From positions 2,356,001 through 2,420,000 of the forward strand of contig NZ_JACIFH010000001.1 of the NCBI RefSeq assembly GCF_014197265.1: DNA of 64,000 nucleotides. Direction: 5' to 3'. The DNA is from Microbacterium invictum. GTDB taxonomy: Bacteria > Actinomycetota > Actinomycetes > Actinomycetales > Microbacteriaceae. The notes beneath the pieces were generated by a model. The model saw only the letters and a program-made list of their open reading frames with translations. It was not told the origin of the DNA and did not search any database. The position numbers and the translations under genes are program-made. This document shows, piece by piece, positions 53,319 to 61,585 of the stretch (its first letter is position 1; each line of letters starts with the position of its first letter).

Positions 53319-55373
53319 TCACCCCTTCTTTCGTGAGCACGAGGGGCAAGCGACCGTTACGCGCTGACGCCGCCCTTGCGTTGTGACGTAGCTGAGCCCG
53401 CACGTGCATAGCCACCACAGCCGCGCGAAGGACGTGGCGAGTACCTGGGAAGGGGTCAGCGTGCCGTTGTTCGTGGGGTGCCACTCTCGGACGAGCTCCG
53501 GGTGGACAGTGGCGAGGTCGTTGAATCCCGATAGCAGCTTGCGTCTCCGGCAATAAGGGCACGCGGTCCCCCGTCGGACGGCACTGATGTGCCCGTTCCA
53601 TTCATGCTGCTGGGCGCAGCGCCACCACAACTTGCGTCGCGAAGTCGCCGCGGTGTTGTCGGGCGTGCAGTCCCCGTTCCGCGTCGGATGGAACTCGGCG
53701 AGACGGTCCGGGCGAAGGGTGCGAATGCTGTTCGCGGTATCCACCGCCTGCCCGCTGCAGATGAGGCACTCGCCGCCCTCGGCCTGCGTGCGGATTTTGC
53801 TGCGGAACTCGTGACCCTTGTCGCAGACCCACCACACGGGTGCCGCGCTACGGGGCCCCACTTTGTCAGGCGTGAGGCCACCGTTGCGGGCTGAGTGCCA
53901 GCGGCCGGCGACCTCAGGGTGGCGGGCCGCGAGGCTGGATGCGTCCGTGAGAGTACGCCCGGTGCATACGGTGCACACACCTGACTTCACGCGCTTGCCG
54001 ACAGCACGCTCGAGTTCATGCCCTTCAGGGCATACCCACCAGGCTCTCCGACTGGAACCGGCAACCACGTCGTGGGCGGTGAGCGTTCCGTTGCGGGTCG
54101 GGTGCCAGTGAGCGGCGATGTGAGGGTGGGTGAGGCTGAGGGCGTTGATAGCAGGGTCCGCCCGTTGGTTGCTGCAGTAGCCGCAGGTCACGCCACCGGT
54201 GGTCGTGCGCTGGTTGGGGGTGCAGACAAACGTATGGCCAGCGTCGCACAGCCAAGTGACGGGGGTGCCGGAGCCGCCCGCGACCTGGGTAGCGCTCAGT
54301 TCACCGTTCGCCGTGGGGTGCCACTGGGCGGCGATCGGCGGGTGGGTGTCCGCGAGCGAGTTGATTCCGCTGATGACGATGCGTTTGCTGCACACTGCGC
54401 ACCCGTCGGAGGACCCGGCACGTGCGAGCTTGGACATCGGTGTCGCGAACCGGTGTCCCTTGCTGCACGCGTAGTCCACAACGTGGTGCCCCGTTGTGCG
54501 GGTACGCCCAGTCCGTCCAGTGGACGAGAGGTATTGCGACTCGTGCAAGTGCACACCCCGGGGATAGGTGCAGGTGCGGCGCTGGCCCAGGTGCTCGGTC
54601 GCATCGACACCGTCGGAGGACGGTGTGAGTGCGAAGTCGTGGATGCCACGTGGTGCCCCTTCGGGCACCGGCCGGCGCAAGACCCAGACAGCGTCAGCGA
54701 GCACGGTGCATGGTCCCCCGACGATCCCGCGAAGGAGCGCGTCGAGCGTCGTGTATTGGTCGGAGACCGTGCCGCGTGACGGGGTGGTGGCTGCGAGCAT
54801 CTGAGCGATCCGTACGGCGAGGGTAAAGCGTGCGGGCGCTGCCAGCGGCGCACCGAGTTCGGCGGCCGCCCACCGGTCGAGCATGTCTTCCAGCTCGGTG
54901 AGCCTGTTCGCATCCACGCGCCCGAGGCGTCGCAGCGCCCGGTAGCGCGCGTCGGCCTTCATGACCGCGTGCGCGACCTGTATCTGCGTGTCGACGGGTC
55001 CCGGCCCTGTCCACCGGCGGTGGCGGCGACAGACCCGAGGGCCGTCGTGCGCGTACTGGCGGGCGTTGGCACCCGCTGTGCAGCGCACGCACGCGTACCG
55101 TTCGTCGACTCCGGTCACACATTTCTCGCACGCGTCGCCGTCCTCGTGACAAGGGAGCCGGGACCGCTGCGCGGCGAAGTGACCGGGGGTGAGACCGCCG
55201 AAACGTTCGACGGCCCGCTCCTGCCGGGCGGGGTCGGCGCGCCACAGCAGTACCAGCGCCCTCTCGTTCGGCTGCATGCCGTTCGCCGCATGCAGCCGAC
55301 GTTCGAATGACTCTGGCGTCTCGTACGTCATTGGCCGCACGCGGACGGGAAGGGGTCCGGGTTCAGGCAGCAC
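53319..55373 (-). CDS. tniQ: TniQ-family targeting protein with tandem zinc-binding repeats
   Basis: A 684-residue target-selection protein. The N-terminus LPVRVRPMTYETPESFERRL is the TniQ signature, followed by its zinc site (CHEDGDACEKCVTGVDERYA, then CVRCTAG and CRRH; Cys at about 75-115). The C-terminal half (about 300-680) holds one partial and five full repeats of about 60 residues with the pattern HPxxAxxWHPTxNGxLT...GSxxxxWWxCxxGH...CxxC, a DUF4379-like treble-clef unit. These may read DNA or a DNA-bound mark to choose the insertion site. The GTG at 55371-55373 overlaps the tniB end by 11 bp. Confidence 0.88.
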   Translation of the reverse strand: MLPEPGPLPVRVRPMTYETPESFERRLHAANGMQPNERALVLLWRADPARQERAVERFGGLTPGHFAAQRSRLPCHEDGDACEKCVTGVDERYACVRCTAGANARQYAHDGPRVCRRHRRWTGPGPVDTQIQVAHAVMKADARYRALRRLGRVDANRLTELEDMLDRWAAAELGAPLAAPARFTLAVRIAQMLAATTPSRGTVSDQYTTLDALLRGIVGGPCTVLADAVWVLRRPVPEGAPRGIHDFALTPSSDGVDATEHLGQRRTCTYPRGVHLHESQYLSSTGRTGRTRTTGHHVVDYACSKGHRFATPMSKLARAGSSDGCAVCSKRIVISGINSLADTHPPIAAQWHPTANGELSATQVAGGSGTPVTWLCDAGHTFVCTPNQRTTTGGVTCGYCSNQRADPAINALSLTHPHIAAHWHPTRNGTLTAHDVVAGSSRRAWWVCPEGHELERAVGKRVKSGVCTVCTGRTLTDASSLAARHPEVAGRWHSARNGGLTPDKVGPRSAAPVWWVCDKGHEFRSKIRTQAEGGECLICSGQAVDTANSIRTLRPDRLAEFHPTRNGDCTPDNTAATSRRKLWWRCAQQHEWNGHISAVRRGTACPYCRRRKLLSGFNDLATVHPELVREWHPTNNGTLTPSQVLATSFARLWWLCTCGLSYVTTQGRRQRVTVACPSCSRKKG

Positions 55374-56418
55374 GGGGCGCTCCGTCCTCGCCGGCGTCGA
55401 GCTTGCGCTCGGTAGCGACATCCAGCTTGATGCGGCGCAGCAGCTGCGGGGTGACGGTCTCCGCATCGGGGTCGCCGGCGAGAATCAGTTCGAGCGCCAC
55501 GGTCGTTAGCAGCCGAGAGAGCGCGCCAATGGACCCACCGGTGAGCGTCCACAGCAGCTTCGCGTTCGGGAACAGGGTCGTCGGCGCGTGCGCGAATAGT
55601 CCCAACTGTTCTTCGAACGCGTGGATGACACCCCGCCAGACGTTCTGCTCCGAGGTGGTTGCGAACCCGAGCGGGCCGAGTTTGACCATCGTGGACCGAG
55701 CGGCGAACTGCGCGCCGAGCTCACCGTTGGTCAGTGCAGTGCCCTCCAAGTTCATCCCGACGTACAGGGGGACGGCGCGGACCCCATTGAGCATGTTCTT
55801 GATGGCCTGAGCGCTTTCGAAGTTGCCGTTGTTGAGCTTGGACAAGTTCTGCATCTCGTCGATGACGATGAGGCTCGTGTAGCCGCGGCGGAGGTGGTGC
55901 ATGACCATCTGGGTGCGCTCTTCGAGGGTCGTTCGGGGACGGTAGGGGATGCTGAAGTAGTCAAGTAGCCTCCCCATGAAGGCCTTGGCGGAGGAGTTCG
56001 AGGAGACTTCCACGTAGACCACAGGCGTGTGGTGCAGTTCGCGCCAGTTCGGGTATCGCTTCTCGTGCCGCTGCAGCGCCTCGACCATCGCGTGGAATGC
56101 CGCCGTGGTCTTCCCCATGGTGGCCGGGCCAGTGAGGAACACTCCGGTTCGACCGACCGGGCGTTCGGCGAACCAGGCTGCGAGCCGCACTTGCTTGAGG
56201 ACCTCGGTCAGCTTCGGGATCGGGACGACGATCGAATCGACGATTCGCGCGAGGCGCAGGTCGTTGAACTCCTGCTGCTGAGCCGTGTCCCACGAGCGGA
56301 ACGCGTCCAGGTCGAGGGCCAGCGGTTCAGGACGAGTGTGTGAAGCCAGGAGCGGAAGAAGCGTCTGACGCCGGTCGAGGTGGCCGTAGGTTTCCTCGGG
56401 CTGTTCTTCTTTACTCAT
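55363..56418 (-). CDS. tniB: TniB/TnsC-type AAA ATPase
   Basis: A 351-residue AAA+ ATPase that transmits target selection from TniQ to the transposase. Walker A is FLTGPATMGKTTAAF near residues 93-107, Walker B SLIVIDEMQNLSKL near 181-194, and sensor-like YVGMNLEGTALTN near 225. N-terminal basic/helical extension HLDRRQTLLPLLASHTR. The ATG at 56416-56418 has GGAAGGAAA upstream, the same leader type as tniA. It overlaps tniQ and follows tniA by 15 bp. Confidence 0.92.
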   Translation of the reverse strand: MSKEEQPEETYGHLDRRQTLLPLLASHTRPEPLALDLDAFRSWDTAQQQEFNDLRLARIVDSIVVPIPKLTEVLKQVRLAAWFAERPVGRTGVFLTGPATMGKTTAAFHAMVEALQRHEKRYPNWRELHHTPVVYVEVSSNSSAKAFMGRLLDYFSIPYRPRTTLEERTQMVMHHLRRGYTSLIVIDEMQNLSKLNNGNFESAQAIKNMLNGVRAVPLYVGMNLEGTALTNGELGAQFAARSTMVKLGPLGFATTSEQNVWRGVIHAFEEQLGLFAHAPTTLFPNAKLLWTLTGGSIGALSRLLTTVALELILAGDPDAETVTPQLLRRIKLDVATERKLDAGEDGAPRAA

Positions 56419-56433
56419 GATGGTGTTTCCTTC

Positions 56434-58419
56434 CTAGATGGAGCCCATGGGGGTGAACGTGTCGGTCGGTGCCTCGGTCGCGGCGGAGTGCCGGCCGATG
56501 GTGCTCGTCTCCGCCCTCGCGGCGGCACGCGCTGCGGCCCTCAGCGCGGCGGCGTCTGCGGCCTTCCGGTCCTTCTCCTCGCGCGTGATGTCGGCTCGGA
56601 GGGTGAGAGTCATGTCGTCGGCGGTGTCGTCGGTGAACCCGTGGCTGGTGGCAGTGATGCGGGTAACGGTGTCCATGTAGGCGCGCTCGAACGGGCGGGA
56701 CATGCCTTCTGTCTCGGTCCACGAGCAGGTCACCCACTCGCTGTTGTACGGCGACCGCACCCACACCTGGTGGATGTCGCTCGGGTCGTAGTGCACGTCG
56801 AACCGGGTCTTCTTGCCGTTCGCGTCGTGGTGGTCGCGGAGTGGTGCAAGGTGGGCGGAGTCGTACCGGCGGCCGCGGAACTCGATGCCGTCGGACTGGA
56901 CGGTGCGGGTCTCCTTCGGCATGAGCGCGACGTAGTCTTCCGGCTGCAGCGGGACAGGGAAGTAGCCGGTAAACTCCAACGACGCGGAGAACATCGAGTT
57001 CGGGGTGTGGCGCACGGACGGGTCGTACGGGTCGATGAGACCGTCGTGGACCCGGTTCTGCCACACGATGGCCACCCACCGGTCGAACAGGTCGGACACC
57101 GTCGCGAGGTCTAGGACCGCCTCCTTTTCGGGCTGCTCGCCACGGAACTCCGTCCGCGAGCCGGAGTACCCGGGGAGGAACTGCGCGAACTTGGTCCCGA
57201 TGGTCCCGAAGATGCGCTCCACTTGAGCCTTGCTCGTGGGCGAGACGATGGGCGATTCGGTCAGGCTGATGCCGTACCTCGCGCACACGCTCCGCAATGC
57301 TTCGGACGTGTAGTCGCGGCCGTTGTCGGTGATGATGCGCTGCGGGACGATGTACGGCCGACGGGTGTCGAACTGGCGACGCGCCGCCTCATCCAGGTGC
57401 GCCGTCCACGGCATCTCGGGAAAATCGAGGTCTTCGTAGTGCCGTGCCCAGGGGCGCAGTGTGCGTGGCACGAGGGCCCGGGCGACCAGGACCGCGTGGT
57501 CGAACCCGGTCGGGGCACCGGCGGTGAAGTTGTGAGCCATGATGGACCGGGTCCGCTTGCACACGAGCACGGACAGGCACGGCCTGCCGACCGTGCCGTC
57601 GGGCAGCTTCACGAAGGAGTCGAACGTCGTTGTGTCCACCTGGCATTCATCGCCGGGCGCGGTGGCCAGGCGGGAGCGGAACCGGCCGTCGGGGGACTTC
57701 GACTTGGACTTGTTCTGCTCGGCGTTGCCGGTCGTCTTCCGGTCACCGTCTAGGTAGGCGATGTACCGCTGCACCGTGCTCAGCGACGGAATCTTCGGCC
57801 GGCGCGCCGCGTCCGGGTGCGCCTCGATGAGTCGGAACCGCAGCTCCGCTCGGAGGCGGGTCACCGACGGCGTCGACCGACCCTGGTACTCGGCGAGGAG
57901 CTCCGTGAGGGGCGTCATGACGTCTTTGTCCGCGCGTGCGAGCGGCGCGGTCAGGCGCGTACCGCGGCCGTCAACGAGGCCAGCCGGGCCGAGCTGTTTG
58001 AACCTGCTGAGGCGGCGCTTGAGGGTGGCGATGCTGATGTCGATACCCAGCCGGTCCAACTCCAGCAGCTTGCACTCCAGCCGCGACTTCACCGGGACCC
58101 GCGCGTGGTACTGCGGCCGCGGGTCGCGGCCGTCCGGTGGGGTCCCGTCGAGGAGCTCCTGCAGGTGCGGGATGAGGATGCGGGCCTCCTCATTCAGCTG
58201 CTCGAGCGCGTGGTGCAGCGTCGCCACCGGCTTCTCCTTTTTCTTGTCGTTCTTCGGCCCTGCGAGGTGGACGCCGAGTTCGAGGTGCTCCACGAGCCGG
58301 TACTCGTCCGTCAGGTCGTGGCGGAGTTTGAGGACTCCGCTGCCGAACCCGACGATGCGGAAGTCGCCGTCGTCCAGGTGGAGCGTGTCGCCGATGGACA
58401 CGGTGTTCGTGTGAGACAT
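56434..58419 (-). CDS. tniA: TniA/TnsB-type DDE transposase
   Basis: A 661-residue Mu/TnsB-like transposase. The N-terminus (about 1-200) has helix-turn-helix DNA-binding domains (DRLGIDISIATLKRRLSRFK). The catalytic core has D at about 260 in CQVDTTTFDSF, D at about 363 in IITDNGRDYTSEAL and E at about 399 in SKAQVERIFGTIG, a DD35E spacing. Mu-type beta-barrel and helical C-terminus follow, with an Ala/Arg/Lys-rich tail for TniB contact. The ATG at 58417-58419 has GAAGGAAA. It makes the 3'-end cuts and strand transfer. Confidence 0.95.
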   Translation of the reverse strand: MSHTNTVSIGDTLHLDDGDFRIVGFGSGVLKLRHDLTDEYRLVEHLELGVHLAGPKNDKKKEKPVATLHHALEQLNEEARILIPHLQELLDGTPPDGRDPRPQYHARVPVKSRLECKLLELDRLGIDISIATLKRRLSRFKQLGPAGLVDGRGTRLTAPLARADKDVMTPLTELLAEYQGRSTPSVTRLRAELRFRLIEAHPDAARRPKIPSLSTVQRYIAYLDGDRKTTGNAEQNKSKSKSPDGRFRSRLATAPGDECQVDTTTFDSFVKLPDGTVGRPCLSVLVCKRTRSIMAHNFTAGAPTGFDHAVLVARALVPRTLRPWARHYEDLDFPEMPWTAHLDEAARRQFDTRRPYIVPQRIITDNGRDYTSEALRSVCARYGISLTESPIVSPTSKAQVERIFGTIGTKFAQFLPGYSGSRTEFRGEQPEKEAVLDLATVSDLFDRWVAIVWQNRVHDGLIDPYDPSVRHTPNSMFSASLEFTGYFPVPLQPEDYVALMPKETRTVQSDGIEFRGRRYDSAHLAPLRDHHDANGKKTRFDVHYDPSDIHQVWVRSPYNSEWVTCSWTETEGMSRPFERAYMDTVTRITATSHGFTDDTADDMTLTLRADITREEKDRKAADAAALRAAARAAARAETSTIGRHSAATEAPTDTFTPMGSI

Positions 58420-58445
58420 GGTGGTTTCCTTCGGGGAGATGGTTG

Positions 58446-59198
58446 TCACGCGACCCAGATGTGGGTCTCGTCATTGAGGCGTTTGTTGAGGTCGAACAGG
58501 AGCTTCCGTTCCCAGAAGAGGTGGTAGAGCGCAGGCATGTGTTCCCCGGGCTTGTCGGTGGCAAGCGCGCGGCGAAGCGGCCCGAGCCGCTCCACAGTCC
58601 CGGCAAGCCGGAGAATGCGATCGCGGGTTTGGTCCGAGGGTCGGCAGCGCGGGTGGCGGTAGCGGGAGAGCCACTCGATGTTCCACACCGCGACCTGCCG
58701 CAATTCGTCGATGAGCTGGTAGTCCCACCCGACCCGCACGCAAAGCTGCCGGGTCAGCGCGAACTGCTCACGGTCTTCATCGGTGGTCAGCGACGCGAGG
58801 TGCACGTCCACGAGCAGCTGGCGGCCGCCAGCGAGCATCGCGAAGAAGTCGGGATAGTGCACCCGCCCGTTCGCGAAGCTGAGCAGCATCGGCTGCGCGG
58901 AGATGGCGACGATGGGGTGAAAGTGGTCCAAGAGCATCAGACCCGTGTACTCGGTCATCGACTCGTGGAATACGAACCCGCCTGTGCCCGCACACCAGTA
59001 GCGACCGTGGAAGTTGCTCTGGCCCTTGAACTTCGGCGGCGTGCGCGCGAGACGCTCCGGGAGCACGTCGCGAACCGCGTCAGGTGAATCTGCCCGCGCC
59101 CGATGGACACGCTCGTCCGCGCCCAGCCACTCGACGCGGTCGAATCCGTCGGCCGCGGTCTTGACGATTCGTGTCTTCTTGGTCATGTAGTCGCCCAT
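58446..59198 (-). CDS. tnsA: TnsA-like endonuclease subunit of a heteromeric transposase
   Basis: A 250-residue PD-(D/E)xK-type protein. FHESMTEYTGLMLLDHFHP (E79, E83) and NGRVHYPDFFAML (D117) align with the TnsA active-site Glu and Asp. The usual lysine position reads VDVHL (H133) instead of VxK, so the third catalytic residue is not visible. In Tn7, TnsA cuts the 5' strands, giving cut-and-paste movement. ATG at 59198 (MGDYMTKK) has GGAG 12 nt upstream; an ATG 12 nt inside is possible. It is divergent from the HTH regulator over a 10-bp inverted repeat and 26 bp upstream of tniA. Confidence 0.85.
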   Translation of the reverse strand: MGDYMTKKTRIVKTAADGFDRVEWLGADERVHRARADSPDAVRDVLPERLARTPPKFKGQSNFHGRYWCAGTGGFVFHESMTEYTGLMLLDHFHPIVAISAQPMLLSFANGRVHYPDFFAMLAGGRQLLVDVHLASLTTDEDREQFALTRQLCVRVGWDYQLIDELRQVAVWNIEWLSRYRHPRCRPSDQTRDRILRLAGTVERLGPLRRALATDKPGEHMPALYHLFWERKLLFDLNKRLNDETHIWVA

Positions 59199-59243
59199 GC
59201 GCACCGAAGCTCCGAAAAAGCCGGAACCACGACGTTCTTAGCG

Positions 59244-59269
59244 CCTTTGGCTCACCTTCGAGCCAAAGG
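59244..59269. promoter_or_regulatory. operator between tnsA and the HTH regulator
   Basis: Perfect 10-bp inverted arms CCTTTGGCTC (59244-59253) and GAGCCAAAGG (59260-59269) with a 6-bp centre lie in the 84-bp divergent gap. A TACGAT hexamer (59271-59276) follows directly and could be the -10 box of the regulator gene. This is the expected place for an autoregulatory site that also controls tnsA. Confidence 0.65.
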
Positions 59270-59282
59270 GTACGATTCTGAG

Positions 59283-59678
59283 GTGTCGAGTCCTCGCTAT
59301 GCGCCCCGCGACTTTGCTGTTCTGCCGCTCGCCTTCGGGAAGAGCGAGGTTCTCGACTGGCGAGAGCCTGACGAAAGCTGGGGGCCGAGGGAGAATGCGC
59401 AGCTGAATGCGTCGATGCTGCAGCACCGTCTTGCGTACTGGTTGCTGCACTTCAACCGAGCCGACGGGAAACGCCGGAAGGTGACGGATGTGGCCGAACG
59501 CCTCGGCCTGCCGTACCACCGTCTGCAGAAGCTCGTGACCGGGCAGGTGGTCATGCAGCTGGAGGACATTGGCCACATCCGCGTTGTTATGGGCGAGATC
59601 GTCGACCTCTGGCTGCTGGATGGGGCGAACGCGGAGATCGCGCGCTCCGTGATCAGTGCGCGGATGCGGAATCGGTAG
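59283..59678 (+). CDS. helix-turn-helix regulator next to the transposition genes
   Basis: A 131-residue protein starting VSSPRYAPRDFAVLPLAFGK. The helix-turn-helix is KVTDVAERLGLPYHRLQKLV near residues 65-85, followed by GQVVMQLEDIGHIRVVMGEI, a Xre-like arrangement. GTG at 59283-59285 is chosen because it sits just after the promoter-operator; a Shine-Dalgarno is not obvious, and a leaderless or near-leaderless start is possible. It is the likely repressor of tnsA and itself. Confidence 0.65.
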   Translation: MSSPRYAPRDFAVLPLAFGKSEVLDWREPDESWGPRENAQLNASMLQHRLAYWLLHFNRADGKRRKVTDVAERLGLPYHRLQKLVTGQVVMQLEDIGHIRVVMGEIVDLWLLDGANAEIARSVISARMRNR

Positions 59679-59679
59679 C

Positions 59680-59715
59680 CCCCTCGTCGTCAGCAGACGG
59701 GGCAGCGAGGAGGGG
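59680..59715 (+). terminator. stem-loop after the HTH regulator gene
   Basis: CCCCTCGTCG (59680-59689) and CGAGGAGGGG (59706-59715) pair with one mismatch across a 16-nt loop, starting 1 nt after the stop codon. It could end the regulator transcript; T-run absent. Confidence 0.45.
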
Positions 59716-59955
59716 AGCGCTGAGGATTTTGCCTCACGTGCGGATTTTATGCCGCAGATGGCGAAAGGTCAACCATTCCCCGACAAGCCCGTGAACGGAC
59801 GCCGGTCGATGACGTCCGACGAGCTGATGGCATGGGCCGGCCTCGTGGATCCACCGACTCGTGGCGGGTGAGCTCGTCGGTGCGCGTGGCGACGACATGG
59901 AGATGGTGCACCCGTGCTAGCTTGCCCCTCCTCCGCACTCGACAGAACGGGCCAG

Positions 59956-60372
59956 ATGACGCTCTCGCGTGAGGACCGCCTGGAGGCGTGTGGAACCATC
60001 GCATCGCCCCCCGATGGGCTCCCCGTGTCAACGGTGGCCAACCGTGACCCGTGGGACTACGTCGAGGTCCGTCGCGCGCTCGACGGGCTCATCCAGGATG
60101 TTGTTCGGCTGCGCACCCGCTCCGAGGGCGAGTCTCGGTTGTCGCGGCGGGATGTGTGCGTTAGGGCTGGGCGCTATGGCGTTGTGGGTAAGCACCCGCC
60201 CCAGCGCACAGGACTCGACCGTCTGCAACGGCCGCGGCACGCTCGGCAGCCCAATGACTGCTCGACCGGGGAAGTGCTCTCCGCGGCCCTCTCATCCATT
60301 GCCCTGCGGCGAGCGGAACAAACGCGCAGTATCGGCGCAAGTTCCCCGCAGCCAAGTCGCTCAAACGCGTAG
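59956..60372 (+). CDS. hypothetical protein, doubtful
   Basis: A possible 138-residue protein starting MTLSREDRLEACGTIASPPD, with a helical middle part (DPWDYVEVRRALDGLIQDVV). The first half has G/C-rich third positions typical of coding DNA; the second half does not, and its end is low-complexity. No Shine-Dalgarno, no family. It may be a decayed gene. The interval 59716-59955 otherwise holds only a possible 40-codon frame at 59750-59871. Confidence 0.3.
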   Translation: MTLSREDRLEACGTIASPPDGLPVSTVANRDPWDYVEVRRALDGLIQDVVRLRTRSEGESRLSRRDVCVRAGRYGVVGKHPPQRTGLDRLQRPRHARQPNDCSTGEVLSAALSSIALRRAEQTRSIGASSPQPSRSNA

Positions 60373-60434
60373 ATCCAGGCTGGCAAGCCCAAAAGACAGT
60401 TTGATCTGGGTATTTCCGAGGATGAGCAGATTTA

Positions 60435-60708
60435 TGCCAACCTCTGCCAAGTTCATGCCAAGGTCAAGATCGGCCTCTTTCCCAGGTCAGAGGGCGAAAT
60501 CTGGTGACCTGCCAAGTTTGCCAAGTGCGGAGTGTGTATCTATAAGGGCAGGGAGAGGGAAGTTTCCCCTTTTACTACTACTACTTACTTTTTCTCCTCA
60601 TGGAATCTACCTACTACTTGGCAACCTTGGCAGGGGCACCCGATCCCAGTCGAGAGTAAGGCAGACTCCAGCCAAGCTGACCTTGGCAGAGCTTGGCAGA
60701 GCTTGGCA
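60435..60708. repeat. iteron-like array of TGCCAA / TTGGCA repeats in A/T-rich DNA
   Basis: Five TGCCAA copies (60435, 60445, 60456, 60510, 60519) are followed by five inverted copies TTGGCA (60618, 60627, 60683, 60693, 60703). The last three are exactly 10 bp apart (CTTGGCAGAG units), so they face one side of the helix. Between the halves lies unusually A/T-rich DNA with TACTACTACTACTT (about 60573-60590). Such a design fits binding sites for a replication initiator, a transposase end or a regulator. There are no open frames of note here. Confidence 0.75.
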
Positions 60709-60759
60709 TATTCGGTTGAATGCTCACCCCAAGAACGTGGTTTGAGCCAAATCGGCTAG

Positions 60760-60779
60760 ATTGTCGACAATGTTGACAA
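60760..60779. promoter_or_regulatory. palindromic operator upstream of the GntR gene
   Basis: A perfect 12-bp palindrome ATTGTCGACAAT (60760-60771) is followed at once by the near-copy TGTTGACAA (60771-60779). The form TTGT..ACAA is typical of FadR/FCD-subfamily GntR operators, and the site ends 16 bp before the GntR start codon. It is the likely autoregulatory site. Confidence 0.6.
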
Positions 60780-60795
60780 ACTGCCGGTTGAGCGT

Positions 60796-61473
60796 ATGAA
60801 CGAGTCCTCGAACCACGATCTCGACCCCATGGAGCGTGCATCGCTAGTCTCGTTCGCTCATCGAGAGATCCGCGCAAGGATCGCGAACGGCATCTACACG
60901 CCCGGCGCTCGGATCACCGAGTCCGCGGCCGCCGTCGACCTCGACGTCAGCCGGGCCTCCATCCGCGAAGCACTTCGTGCGCTCTCCGCCGAAGGCGTTG
61001 TTGTCACCCGGCCACGCGGCGGTGTCACCGTCCCGACCGTGAGCAGAGGTGAGTTGGAGAACCTGTTCGAGTGCAGGGCAACCCTGCAAAGCGGCATGGT
61101 CTTCAGCGCTACGAAGACAGCGTCGGCCGAAGACCTCATTGAGCTACGCCGCCTCAGCGATGCACCTCCGGCCACTGCGAGTGGGGATTCCCGGGCGGAG
61201 TCCGTGGACGACGCCTTCTTTCGAAAGGTCGGCGGGATCTCCGGCAACCCGTGGATGGTTCGGCTTCATACGCAAGTCTGCGCTCAGCTGGAGCGGTACC
61301 GGCTTACGTTCCCCTACGCGTGGACGGGCGCACAGCACGCGGCCCGCCGCTCGGACGTCCTCGACGCCATGGCTCGCCGTGACGCCGTGACCGCCGCCCA
61401 GTTGACGACTCGGTACGTGGACGATCTGTTGTTCCTGCTCCTCAGTACGCACGAGGAGCAGGCGGACCACTGA
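60796..61473 (+). CDS. GntR-family transcriptional regulator (FCD subfamily)
   Basis: A 225-residue regulator. The N-terminal winged helix has REIRARIANGIYTPGARITE, AAVDLDVSRASIREALRALS and EGVVVTRPRGGVTVPTVS. The C-terminal helical FCD domain from about residue 85 has FECRATLQSGMVFSATKTAS; its metal-binding His pattern is poorly preserved, so ligand binding is uncertain. ATG at 60796 directly follows an operator-like palindrome. It stands between the repeat array and the second tniQ gene, 112 bp upstream of the latter, and may regulate both. Confidence 0.88.
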   Translation: MNESSNHDLDPMERASLVSFAHREIRARIANGIYTPGARITESAAAVDLDVSRASIREALRALSAEGVVVTRPRGGVTVPTVSRGELENLFECRATLQSGMVFSATKTASAEDLIELRRLSDAPPATASGDSRAESVDDAFFRKVGGISGNPWMVRLHTQVCAQLERYRLTFPYAWTGAQHAARRSDVLDAMARRDAVTAAQLTTRYVDDLLFLLLSTHEEQADH

Positions 61474-61585
61474 AATCGGCCGGCGTGCGGTTGGACATGT
61501 CCAACGCAACGGCCCACCGACCTGGTGTTTACGACGGACGGCCACTCGACTACGGTGATCCGCAGGCAACGAGGATTCACTTACC

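Larger units (their letters stand above)
53319..59678 (-). mobile_element. Tn7-like transposition module (tnsA-tniA-tniB-tniQ plus divergent regulator)
   Basis: Four minus-strand genes in the order tnsA, tniA (tnsB), tniB (tnsC), tniQ with spacings of 26, 15 and -11 bp. A divergent HTH regulator and operator stand where Tn7 has its left end. TnsA presence predicts cut-and-paste rather than replicative transposition. The element ends cannot be fixed: no terminal TGT..ACA pair with 5-bp duplication was found by eye. Cargo could extend left to the dnd locus or right to the second tniQ. Confidence 0.75.

Noticed and set aside
60435..60708. possible CRISPR array
   Set aside because: Repeats are only 6-7 bp, occur in both orientations and lack uniform spacers; no cas genes nearby.
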